Source: CAYLLN01 sp036496265
GTDB lineage: Bacteria; Planctomycetota; Planctomycetia; Pirellulales; Pirellulaceae
Assembly: GCA_036496265.1 (NCBI GenBank)
Contig: DASXLL010000183.1
Location: 1 to 22,743 of the forward strand
DNA: 22,743 nt
Direction: 5' to 3'
Part shown: one piece after another, positions 16,019-22,743 of the stretch
How the letters are laid out: each line of letters opens with the position of its first letter
How positions within the stretch are numbered: position 1 is the stretch's first letter
Made by a program: the position numbers and the translations under genes
Notes under the pieces: generated by a model
The model's input: only the letters and a program-made list of their open reading frames with translations
Database searches by the model: none
What the model was told of the DNA's origin: nothing

Positions 16019-17723
16019 AATTAGTCCGCCACGGCCTGGCGGCGGCGGAATTGGCGGCGGCGGAATCGGAGGGGGCGCCTTTGGAGGCGGCGGTGACCGG
16101 CCTGGAGGTGGTGGCATCGGACCGTCGCGACCGGTCGGAGGAATTGGAGGCGGCGGAATCGGAGGCGGTGGAATTGGAAGCGGCGGAGCCGGAAATAATC
16201 GGCCTGGTGGCGGGGGAGGAATCGCCGGCGGTGGAAATCGACCGATCGATCCCGGCTTCAATCGGCCCGGTGGCGGAAATCGCCCTGGCGGAGGCGGGAG
16301 CGGCGAGCAGTGGCGTCCGGGCGACAATCGACCAGGCGGTGGTGGCCGGCCCGATCGGCCGATTATCGGTGGCGGCGGCGATCATCGCCCCGGACGACCG
16401 GGAAACGGGAATATCAACATCGGTGGTGGCAACAACAACATCATCGGGGGCGGGAACAACATCGGAAATCGCTGGGGCATCAACAATCGGCCCGGCGGCG
16501 ATTGGTGGTCGCAAAACCACAACGGCAATTGGAATAACGGCAATTGGAATAACGGCAACTGGAACAACTGGAACAACGGCGGGTGGCACGACCACTGGCA
16601 CAACAACTACGTCAACAACAACTACAACTGGTACAATGGCGCGTGGAACAGCGGTTGGGGCAGCGGATGGTACGCGCCGCTGGCCGCTGGCGCAGTCGGC
16701 TGGGGCCTCGGCTCGTGGTACAACAACTATGCCTATGGCAGCGGCGGTTATTACAACCCGTATTACTCGTCGTCCGCGGCAATGCCTTACGACTATTCCC
16801 AGCCCGTTGTGCTCGCCAATTATGGCGCTTCTGATTACGTCGATCCCTCGATCATCGCTCCAACCACAGCGCCCCAAATCGCCGCGGCTCAACCGCCGCC
16901 GCCATCGCAGAATGATGCAGCCCAAGCGCAATTCAACGAGGGCCTGGCGGAGTTCAAGGCCGGCAATTATCAAGACGCGCTACCTCAATTCGACGCGACG
17001 CTCAGGCAGTTGCCAAAGGACCCGGTAGTACACGAGGTGCGGGCGCTCGATTTGTTTGCCGTGGGCCAATATCAGCAGGCCGCGGCGAGCCTCAATTCGC
17101 TGCTCGCCACGGCTCCGGGCATGGATTGGACGACAATGGCCGGACTGTACGGCAACGTCGATGACTACACGACGCAGCTTCGGGCGCTGGAGGCGCATTG
17201 CAAGGCCGACCCGAAGGATGCGCCAGCCGCGTTCGTGCTGGCCTATCACTATCTGGTCGCCGGCCATCAAGACGCTGCAATTCGGGCGCTCAAAGTCGTC
17301 GTGAAAGACCAGCCCAAGGACGTAGTTGCCAAGCGAATGCTCGATTCGTTGGTCCCCCCGACTCCGCCCGAATCGGCGATTGCCGCGACGACTCCAGGAG
17401 TTCCGCCGCCACCGAGCGATTCGGCTGCCGAAGGTCCTCAGACCGATTTGGTCGGATCGTGGGCGGCAAAAGCCGGCGATTCGTCGATCGATTTGACGAT
17501 CGGCGACGACTCGCAGTTCACCTGGAAGGCCACGCAGCCGGGAAAGCCGGCTCTCCAGCTAAAAGGTGACCTGACGGCGAGCAGCGACATGCTGGTTTTA
17601 GAAAGCAAGGATCAAGGCTCGATGGTCGGCAAAGTCAAATCGATCAGTCCCGACAAATGGCAGTTTGCGCTGGCCGGAGGTCCGCCGAACGACCCGGGAT
17701 TGAGCTTTGAGCGGGTGAAGTGA
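15834..17723 (+). CDS. Gly/Asn/Trp-rich TPR protein, 3' part of a frameshifted gene
   Basis: The frame is open from 15834, but its protein makes sense only after about 15985, where it continues the Gly/Pro/Arg repeats of the preceding frame. Regions in order: Gly-rich repeats to about 16500; an Asn/Trp/His-rich stretch with NWNNG units (16510-16660); a Tyr-rich hydrophobic part (YAPLAAGAVGWGLGSWY, NPYY); a tetratricopeptide region (AQFNEGLAEFKAGNYQDALPQFDATLRQLP and onward, about 16920-17340); a Pro-rich linker; and a C-terminal beta domain (LVGSWAAKAGDSSIDLTI, FTWKATQPGK). Joined to 15371-16018 it would be an exported, probably surface or periplasmic, protein. TPR domains mediate protein contacts; no enzymatic site is seen. 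No good start exists within this frame, which supports the frameshift view. Confidence 0.75.
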   Translation: MFRGRAEPVVSTVRELPMQIALRWATSAGRAACPESAIVRALVAAEFNCQRGGGNRPGGGGEISPPRPGGGGIGGGGIGGGAFGGGGDRPGGGGIGPSRPVGGIGGGGIGGGGIGSGGAGNNRPGGGGGIAGGGNRPIDPGFNRPGGGNRPGGGGSGEQWRPGDNRPGGGGRPDRPIIGGGGDHRPGRPGNGNINIGGGNNNIIGGGNNIGNRWGINNRPGGDWWSQNHNGNWNNGNWNNGNWNNWNNGGWHDHWHNNYVNNNYNWYNGAWNSGWGSGWYAPLAAGAVGWGLGSWYNNYAYGSGGYYNPYYSSSAAMPYDYSQPVVLANYGASDYVDPSIIAPTTAPQIAAAQPPPPSQNDAAQAQFNEGLAEFKAGNYQDALPQFDATLRQLPKDPVVHEVRALDLFAVGQYQQAAASLNSLLATAPGMDWTTMAGLYGNVDDYTTQLRALEAHCKADPKDAPAAFVLAYHYLVAGHQDAAIRALKVVVKDQPKDVVAKRMLDSLVPPTPPESAIAATTPGVPPPPSDSAAEGPQTDLVGSWAAKAGDSSIDLTIGDDSQFTWKATQPGKPALQLKGDLTASSDMLVLESKDQGSMVGKVKSISPDKWQFALAGGPPNDPGLSFERVK

Positions 17724-17783
17724 GCCTTGGACGCCGCTATACTGCCCTTCCTTTGTAATTGCCACGAGCGGAGAAATTGCCGG

Positions 17784-18410
17784 ATGAAAAACGTCATGAT
17801 TGCCGCGGGTTTCGTTGCATTCATAGTTGGCTCGCTGCCAACGCTATCAAGGGCGGCCGATCCAACAAGTCCCGCGGCTGCGATCAACGGCTTCCGCTTT
17901 GAATTTCCGTGCAAAGATCCGATGCCGGAGAATCCGAAGGAAGGTGCAGACGGGCCGTCGGGCCTGGTGACGGGCGATCCGAAGTTGACCGACAACTTCA
18001 CCGTGCAAAAGCAATTCGGCGGCGAAAAAGGGCGACGGTATAAGGTCACGCTGCGCTTCCGCGGCGTGGTCGAGCCAATGATGTATAAGAATGGCCAGCA
18101 GGTCGGCGAATACTTCTATATCGGCGGTGAAAAGAACAACGCGACCTACAACGTCTATCAAATCAGCATCTCCTCGCCGCCGTCGCATTATTTTCTCAAC
18201 CGGCAGGACAAAGTCGGACATCAAATCTTCACCATCGATTACACCCAGACGATTGAAATCGACGGCGGCGCCACCGTCACATTCCACGGTGATGGGCAGA
18301 ACGGCCGGCTGATTACGAATTTCAAAAAGCTCGTGGTGCCCGATGTTCCGCCCGCCCCCCAGCCGTATAACGGCCAATTCATCCAGGTGGATGTTGTCGA
18401 CGTGAAATGA
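17784..18410 (+). CDS. Secreted hypothetical protein
   Basis: The 208-residue protein has a Sec signal (MKNVMIAAGFVAFIVGSLPTLSRA, then ADPTS). The mature part is beta-rich with INGFRFEFPC, DNFTVQKQFGGEKGRRYKVTLRFRG, GEYFYIGGEKNNATYNVYQI, a SHYFLNRQDKVGHQIFTIDY segment and TVTFHGDGQNGRLI. The run of strands looks like a carbohydrate-binding or jelly-roll type domain, but I do not recognise a named family. ATG 17784 has GGAG about 11 bases upstream (17769-17772); the frame opens 19 codons earlier at 17727 without a signal-like start. It lies 60 bases after the TPR protein gene, is probably in the same transcript, and is followed by a hairpin at 18421-18439. Confidence 0.75.
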   Translation: MKNVMIAAGFVAFIVGSLPTLSRAADPTSPAAAINGFRFEFPCKDPMPENPKEGADGPSGLVTGDPKLTDNFTVQKQFGGEKGRRYKVTLRFRGVVEPMMYKNGQQVGEYFYIGGEKNNATYNVYQISISSPPSHYFLNRQDKVGHQIFTIDYTQTIEIDGGATVTFHGDGQNGRLITNFKKLVVPDVPPAPQPYNGQFIQVDVVDVK

Positions 18411-18420
18411 AGCCTGTTGC

Positions 18421-18439
18421 CCTCACGCTCCGCGTGAGG
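18421..18439. repeat. Perfect short hairpin between convergent genes
   Basis: CCTCACGC (18421-18428) and GCGTGAGG (18432-18439) form an eight-pair stem around the loop TCC, 11 bases after the stop of the secreted protein gene. No T-run follows, so it is either a weak terminator or a copy of a dispersed palindromic repeat. Confidence 0.6.
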
Positions 18440-18531
18440 AAGCCCGGCACGACTAAAACTGATCCACTACCGGCTACTGATGATTGCACGGCCGACCGCC
18501 CGTTTAACCGCCGCCCCCAGGTGGCGCAAAG

Positions 18532-19854
18532 TCAGCGCGGGTTGCGAACGCAATACAGCTGGCTCAGCGTGCGAATAAATAATCCGCGATCCGTGACGGC
18601 CGGCGTCGCCATCGACATCTCGCCCAGCGAGTTCGTTTCCAGCAGCTTGAATTCGCGCCCGCTCTGCAGCACGAATGTGTCGCCCTCTTCGTTCAGGCAG
18701 TAGATTTTGCCGTCGGCCGCCCAAGGCGATGCCGTGATGCTGCCGCCCAGCCGCCGCTTGCCAAACACCTCGTCGCCCGTTTGCGGATCAAAACAAGCCG
18801 CGAGCCCCGTGGAATAAAGAACATAGAGCAGCCCGTTGTAGTATAGCGGCGTGGGATGATAGCAGCCGGCCATGTCGTGAAACCAGACGATAAATTCGTT
18901 CTTCGCTTCGCCCTCTTTAAGAGAAATATCCCCGCTGGCCCCCTGGCGAACCGCCAACAGCGGCCGCGGCTTGCCAAATTCGTACCCCGAATCGATGATC
19001 AGCAAGTCACCAGCCGTGATCGGCGTCGGCACACAAATAGACGACATGCCGCCCAACTCCCACAGCAGTTTGCCGTCTAAATCGTACGACCGCACCTTGC
19101 CCGTGGCACAGGTCACGATCTCCGTGCGCAATTGGTTTCGCCAAACAAAGGGCGTAGCCCAGCTCGTCTTCTCATCACGGCCAAATCGCCAAATTTCCTG
19201 GCCCGTTCGCTTGTCGAGCGCGGTGATGAACGATTCTTGCTCGTTGTCGTTCACCAGATAGACGCGCTCGCCGTGGACGATGGGCGACGCACCGGTGCCC
19301 CAGCCCAGCCGCGTCGGGAAACTGCCCCATTTCCTCGACCACAGCAACTGGCCGTCTAGGTCATAACAAAACAGCCCCACATTCCCGAAATAGACATACA
19401 ACCGCTCGCCGTCCGTCGCCGGCGTCTCGGCCGCGTAGCTCGCCTTGACGTGGATCGTATGCTCGGGGCGGCCGCTATGTGCCGTTTGCTCCCAAAGTCT
19501 CTTTCCCGAGTCGGCGTCAAAGCAATAAGTCACCCAGCGAAATTCACCAGCCGGAGCGGAAACGTCGCGCGGGGCGTAAAAGCCACTTTTCGGAGCGACA
19601 ACCGCGTCACTACCGACGAAGCTGGTGACGAAAACGCGTTTTCCCCACACGACGGGAGACGACCAGCCGTGGCCAGGCACCATCGCCTTCCATGCCACGT
19701 TCTCCGTCGTGCTCCACCGCTCCGGCAGATTAACGCCATCGGCCACGCCCGCCGAGTCCGCGCCGCGAAACTGCGGCCAATTGTCGGCAGCCGCAACAGC
19801 CGGCGCATCCATCAACAGGACGATCGCGAACCTGATGAGCGACGCACGACTCAT
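18532..19854 (-). CDS. Secreted PQQ-type beta-propeller protein
   Basis: The 440-residue protein has a signal peptide (SLIRFAIVLLMDAPAVAAA), then NWPQFRGADSAGVADG (residues 25-40), the hallmark start of planctomycete PQQ-like beta-propellers. Repeats with WSSPVVWGKRVFVTS, YCFDADSGKRLWEQ, GERLYVYFGNVGLFCYDLDGQLLWS, ITALDKRTGQEIWRF and ACFDPQTGDEVFGKRRL show the blades. They lack the residues of true quinoprotein dehydrogenases, so a scaffold role, as in BamB-like proteins, is more likely than PQQ oxidation. ATG 19852-19854 has AGGAA about nine bases upstream; a longer frame to 19881 is less likely. It is divergent from the GNAT gene across a REP-like repeat and convergent with the secreted protein gene. 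Confidence 0.9.
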   Translation of the reverse strand: MSRASLIRFAIVLLMDAPAVAAADNWPQFRGADSAGVADGVNLPERWSTTENVAWKAMVPGHGWSSPVVWGKRVFVTSFVGSDAVVAPKSGFYAPRDVSAPAGEFRWVTYCFDADSGKRLWEQTAHSGRPEHTIHVKASYAAETPATDGERLYVYFGNVGLFCYDLDGQLLWSRKWGSFPTRLGWGTGASPIVHGERVYLVNDNEQESFITALDKRTGQEIWRFGRDEKTSWATPFVWRNQLRTEIVTCATGKVRSYDLDGKLLWELGGMSSICVPTPITAGDLLIIDSGYEFGKPRPLLAVRQGASGDISLKEGEAKNEFIVWFHDMAGCYHPTPLYYNGLLYVLYSTGLAACFDPQTGDEVFGKRRLGGSITASPWAADGKIYCLNEEGDTFVLQSGREFKLLETNSLGEMSMATPAVTDRGLFIRTLSQLYCVRNPR

Positions 19855-19906
19855 GAGATCGATTCCTAACTTCGCTGCCATCGTTTCACGCTGCCTTCTT
19901 CAACGC

Positions 19907-20052
19907 TGCCACGAATTAGACAGCGGCGCCACGGGGTCGGTAGTCGATTGCGTTATATCCTATCCACCGGGAACAACGTTCTCGCAATCGACTCCCGACC
20001 CCTTCATCTTCGGCCGCCTCATAAGTTCGCCTGACCTGCCACGAATTAGACA
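19907..20052. repeat. REP-like inverted repeat flanked by direct repeats
   Basis: TGCCACGAATTAGACA occurs at 19907-19922 and again at 20037-20052, exactly 130 bases apart. Between them the 20-base arm at 19933-19952 (GGGGTCGGTAGTCGATTGCG) and the reverse complement of 19983-20002 differ at one position, separated by 30 bases. GGGGTCGGGAGTC-type palindromes resemble REP elements known from planctomycetes (from memory). No transposase gene is inside. Confidence 0.75.
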
Positions 20053-20066
20053 ATAAGCTACAGACG

Positions 20067-20567
20067 ATGAACATTCGACCTGCAGAACCCGGCGACCACG
20101 AGGCCATCTTTGCCGTTCATGCGGATTGCTTTCCCACCACCGCCGAAGCCCGCCTCGTCGATCTACTTCGCGCCGCGGGCCGACTAATCGTTTCGCTCGT
20201 GGCCGAAGAAGGCGAAACTATTGTGGGGCACGTCGCCTTTAGTCCCGTAACAACCGAGAGCGGTGCCGTCGGCGTCGGTCTCGCCCCCGTCGCGGTCTTG
20301 GCCTCGCATCGGCGGCGCGGCATAGCTGCAGAACTAATTCGCCAAAGCCTCACAGCATGCCAAACTGCCGGCTACACCTGGGCCGTCGTCCTTGGCGAAC
20401 CGTCCTACTACGCCCGCTTCAGCTTCCAACCCGCCATGCGCCATGGCCTCAGTGATGAATACGGTGGCGGCGATTATTTCCAAGCGCTCGAATTAGTCGC
20501 GGGCCAAATGCCAACTGCTGGCGGCGTGGTAAAATACTCACCAGAGTTTAACGAGTTTGCGTGGTGA
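20067..20567 (+). CDS. GNAT-family N-acetyltransferase (YhbS-like)
   Basis: The 166-residue protein has the GNAT fold: strand and helix MNIRPAEPGDHEAIFAVHADCF, SLVAEEGETIVGHVAFSPV, the VGLAPVAVLASHRRRGIAAELI segment with the acetyl-CoA loop R82-x-x-G85-x-A87, then AVVLGEPSYYARFSFQPA. The pattern VVLGEPSYYARFSF is typical of YhbS/COG3153 proteins. It transfers an acetyl group from acetyl-CoA to an unknown substrate in the cytoplasm. The start ATG 20067 lacks a clear ribosome site. It begins 14 bases after the second copy of the 16-base direct repeat, so the REP-like element sits in its promoter region. Confidence 0.9.
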   Translation: MNIRPAEPGDHEAIFAVHADCFPTTAEARLVDLLRAAGRLIVSLVAEEGETIVGHVAFSPVTTESGAVGVGLAPVAVLASHRRRGIAAELIRQSLTACQTAGYTWAVVLGEPSYYARFSFQPAMRHGLSDEYGGGDYFQALELVAGQMPTAGGVVKYSPEFNEFAW

Positions 20568-20655
20568 GTTCATTGCCAAGAACTCGAATCGCAATAGCAA
20601 CGCTCCGACACGGCTATACCGCTTCAACCACGCGTTGACCACAACCTCTACATAG

Positions 20656-20871
20656 ATGCGCTACCGCCTCCGCACGCTGCTGATCGTCTTGGCCGTTGGG
20701 CCGGCACTTATCGCCTGGGGCTGGTCGGAATACTTGGCATGGCATGGCGCGCGAATGCGCGAGGAGCAAATCAGGAGCATAAAGACCGCTTCGGGAGGCA
20801 TCGGGTACGGACCACTGCCGCATTATGCGCCTGGAGCCTCTACCGTTGATAAGCCATCCCAAGAGGAATAG
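20656..20871 (+). CDS. Small planctomycete membrane protein
   Basis: The 71-residue protein starts MRYRLRTLLIVLAVGPALIAWGW: basic residues then one membrane helix (about 7-24), with a short charged tail outside it. Planctomycete genomes hold many proteins with the opening RxRLRTLLIVLA, usually of unknown function. No strong ribosome site is seen, but the start codon choice is natural. The downstream gene begins 30 bases later, so the two may be co-transcribed. Confidence 0.72.
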   Translation: MRYRLRTLLIVLAVGPALIAWGWSEYLAWHGARMREEQIRSIKTASGGIGYGPLPHYAPGASTVDKPSQEE

Positions 20872-20901
20872 CCCCCTCCGTTTCACAATCCGAGACTTAC
20901 T

Positions 20902-21171
20902 ATGGCTGATATGCCCCAGAACCCGTACCAATCGCCGCAGGAACAGCAAGCGCCACCGGCCAAAAAGCGCTCCGGCACTGGCTCGATCACTGCCGGAGTA
21001 ATCTGCGTCGTCCTGGCATGCGGTGGACTAAATAAGACGATTCAGCACAGATCATGGCTGGATCACGACCTGCCATTTATCGCAGGCGAGCTATTTGTGC
21101 CCTTCGCCTTTTTGATCGTCGGGGCGTTTTTGGTCTGGAGCGGATATAAAACTCGGCGCGCTGGTCCCTAA
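20902..21171 (+). CDS. Small membrane protein with NPYQSP start
   Basis: The 89-residue protein begins MADMPQNPYQSPQEQQAPP; NPYQSP is a recurrent opening of planctomycete membrane proteins. Two membrane helices follow (about 29-43 and 61-80, the second LFVPFAFLIVGAFLVWSGY), with a basic end. The function is unknown. It is placed directly after the other small membrane protein, probably in one transcript. Confidence 0.75.
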   Translation: MADMPQNPYQSPQEQQAPPAKKRSGTGSITAGVICVVLACGGLNKTIQHRSWLDHDLPFIAGELFVPFAFLIVGAFLVWSGYKTRRAGP

Positions 21172-21526
21172 CCTGCCAACACTTAACCGAACATTACCCG
21201 CCGTAGGCCCACCTAACCGCACAGCCCCCCCCCCTACCAAATAACTGCACACCTGTGCGCATCTAAGTAGCAGCGGACTGCTCAATGTGGTGCGGCTTTG
21301 CGCCTCGTTTGCCTGAACGCATAAATACACATGCATGCATAAAATGCATATCGCCGCATCCCTATTCATGGCATAAACATCTATCAATAAACGACTTACG
21401 TAATATGCATGGCCTGCAAAAAAATGCATTTATGCATGCACAAGCAATCACCAGTGAACAACTAGAGATAGACCTGAAGGCGACCTCATTAATATTGTCA
21501 TCCCGACGAAAGTCCGCCGATCTGCC
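21172..21526. other. AT-rich intergenic region with ATGCAT cluster
   Basis: These 355 bases contain no supported gene. A run of ten C lies at 21225-21234. Six ATGCAT palindromes lie at 21331, 21335, 21344, 21405, 21424 and 21432. The part around 21330-21350 and that at 21423-21440 form an inverted repeat apart from a one-base difference in length. This part is clearly richer in A and T than its neighbours. It may hold an operator or a decayed mobile repeat upstream of the last sulfatase. Confidence 0.6.
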
Positions 21527-22743
21527 ATGAAAACCGTGCCTTTTATCCTCTTTCTCCTGGCTACTGCGGTTCAAGCACTCGCTGCCGAGACCGCCAAGCC
21601 CCCGAATCTCATTCTCATCCTGGCCGACGACCTCGGTGCAAAAGAACTCGGCTGCTACGGCAGCACCGAGCACAAAACGCCAAACCTCGATCAACTCACG
21701 GCGTCAGGCGTGAAGTTCGAGACTTGCTTCACATCGCCCGTCTGCCATCCGACGCGGTTCACGATCATGACCGGGCAGTACGGCTGCCATCACGGCGTCT
21801 ATAACTTCGGGGGGAAACGCGGCGGGCCAGAGAAAGGCGATCCGCGGGAGAACATTTCCCACCACATCACGTTTGGCACGCTGCTGAAGCAAGGTGGATA
21901 TGCCACCGCGGTCGCCGGCAAGTGGCAATTGTCCGGCAGCCAGCCGAACTTGATTCGCGAATGCGGCTTCGACGAGTATTGCATGTGGGGCTTCGGCGGC
22001 TACTACACCAAAGAGGATCGCCTCCGGGCCGAGGCGGCCGGCATCGATTTCCGCTCCCGCTACTGGCATCCCAGCGTCATTCGCAACGGCAGTTGGGTGC
22101 CGACGACCGAAAACGATTACGGCCCCGACATCCATCAAGCCTTCGTCCTCGACTTCATCCGCCGGCACAAAGACGGCCCGTTCTTCGTCTATTATCCGAT
22201 GTGCCTCACGCATTCCCCCTGGGAGCCGACGCCCGACACCAAAGCCACCGCCGCCAAAGGCAAAAAGCTGGCGAGTAATTTCAAGGGCGATGTCGAATAC
22301 ATGGACAAGCTGGTTGGCAACCTGGTAAAAGAGCTTGACCAGCTCGGCCTGCGCGACAACACAGTCGTCATGTTCACCGGCGACAACGGCACCGGCGGCG
22401 ACGGCAAATCGCAAGCCACCGAGCGCGGCGCGCGGGTTCCAATGATCGTCAACGGCCCCGGCATCGTGAAAAAACGCGGTGCGACGATGGAGCTGACCGA
22501 CACCTCAGACATCTTGCCCACGCTCGTCGAGCTGGCCGGCGCCAAGCTGCCCACCGATCGCCCCATCGACGGCCGCTCCTACGCTGCCTTCCTCAGCGGC
22601 CAAACCGACGCGACGCGCGACTGGATTTTCGCCTTTCAAGCCGATCGCCGCATCCTCCGCACCAAGCGCTGGCTGCTCGAAGACAATTCGCCGCTCCACT
22701 GGGGGCATTTGTTCGACTGCGGCAATGGTCGCGACGGTGTCGG
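21527..22743 (+). CDS. Secreted sulfatase (family S1), 3' end outside the window
   Basis: The gene starts at ATG 21527 and is still open at the window end (405 codons shown). A signal peptide (VPFILFLLATAVQALA, then AETAK) precedes PNLILILADDLGAKELG (D34, D35 metal ligands). The modified-cysteine motif is C73-H-P-T-R77 in SPVCHPTRFTIMTGQYG, with Thr instead of the usual Ser. GKWQLSG, the CLTHSPWEPTPDTKA stretch and FTGDNGTGGD complete the active-site pattern. It belongs to the planctomycete S1 branch with CHPTR; formylglycine-generating enzymes need C-x-P-x-R, so modification remains plausible. The substrate is unknown. The upstream control region is the AT-rich ATGCAT stretch. Confidence 0.92.
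   Translation, partial: MKTVPFILFLLATAVQALAAETAKPPNLILILADDLGAKELGCYGSTEHKTPNLDQLTASGVKFETCFTSPVCHPTRFTIMTGQYGCHHGVYNFGGKRGGPEKGDPRENISHHITFGTLLKQGGYATAVAGKWQLSGSQPNLIRECGFDEYCMWGFGGYYTKEDRLRAEAAGIDFRSRYWHPSVIRNGSWVPTTENDYGPDIHQAFVLDFIRRHKDGPFFVYYPMCLTHSPWEPTPDTKATAAKGKKLASNFKGDVEYMDKLVGNLVKELDQLGLRDNTVVMFTGDNGTGGDGKSQATERGARVPMIVNGPGIVKKRGATMELTDTSDILPTLVELAGAKLPTDRPIDGRSYAAFLSGQTDATRDWIFAFQADRRILRTKRWLLEDNSPLHWGHLFDCGNGRDGV

Noticed and set aside
16510..16580. Repeated units resembling a short CRISPR-like or tandem array
   Set aside because: They are in-frame codons for NWNNG units of a low-complexity protein, with no spacers.
15435..16973. 512-codon minus-strand frame opposite the Gly-rich gene
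   Set aside because: Low-complexity mirror of the repeat-rich plus-strand gene, without any domain or start signal.

Overview
The window looks like a piece of a planctomycete chromosome (Planctomycetota, probably Pirellulales or a close relative). This rests on gene content: three secreted sulfatases, a DUF1501 tail, a DUF1080 (3-keto-disaccharide hydrolase-like) protein, a secreted PQQ-type beta-propeller with the NWPQFRG start, and two tiny membrane proteins with the planctomycete openings RLRTLLIVLA and NPYQSP. Many intergenic spaces also carry short degenerate inverted or tandem repeats. No phage, integrase, transposase or CRISPR array is visible.

Layout. 1-1440: the end of a DUF1501 gene, then a minus-strand group of three genes (DUF4160, DUF2442, and a 254-residue protein with a possible RusA-like C-terminal half). 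1577-2773: a stand-alone EboE-type TIM-barrel gene. 2848-4030: two overlapping minus-strand genes for secreted proteins, the second a DUF1080 protein. 4430-4879: a DksA/TraR-type zinc-finger protein ending in a strong hairpin terminator. 5398-6807: a family-4 glycosyltransferase whose end overlaps a tRNA-Leu(GAG) gene on the other strand. 7003-8798: a DUF4242 gene diverging from a Tat-exported SBP56/methanethiol oxidase. 8928-14114: katG followed 8 and 4 bases apart by two sulfatases, which looks like one transcription unit. 14434-18410: secreted proteins of unclear role, including a Gly/Asn/Trp-rich TPR protein whose reading frame is broken at a run of ten G. 18532-19854: a PQQ-like beta-propeller. 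20067-21171: a GNAT acetyltransferase and two small membrane proteins. 21527 to the end: a third sulfatase, cut off by the window edge.

How the genes may work together. The sulfatases, DUF1080 protein and beta-propeller fit the usual planctomycete habit of breaking down sulfated polysaccharides, with the enzymes exported by Sec signals. KatG and the SBP56 protein handle peroxide; known methanethiol oxidases release H2O2 and H2S, so the katG gene 129 bases downstream could be functionally linked (inference). The window is mostly ordinary accessory and metabolic sequence. The points most worth checking are the G10 frameshift, the possible RusA-like protein beside the DUF4160/DUF2442 pair, the katG-sulfatase-sulfatase arrangement, the REP-like element flanked by direct repeats near 19.9-20.05 kb, and the cluster of ATGCAT palindromes upstream of the last sulfatase.
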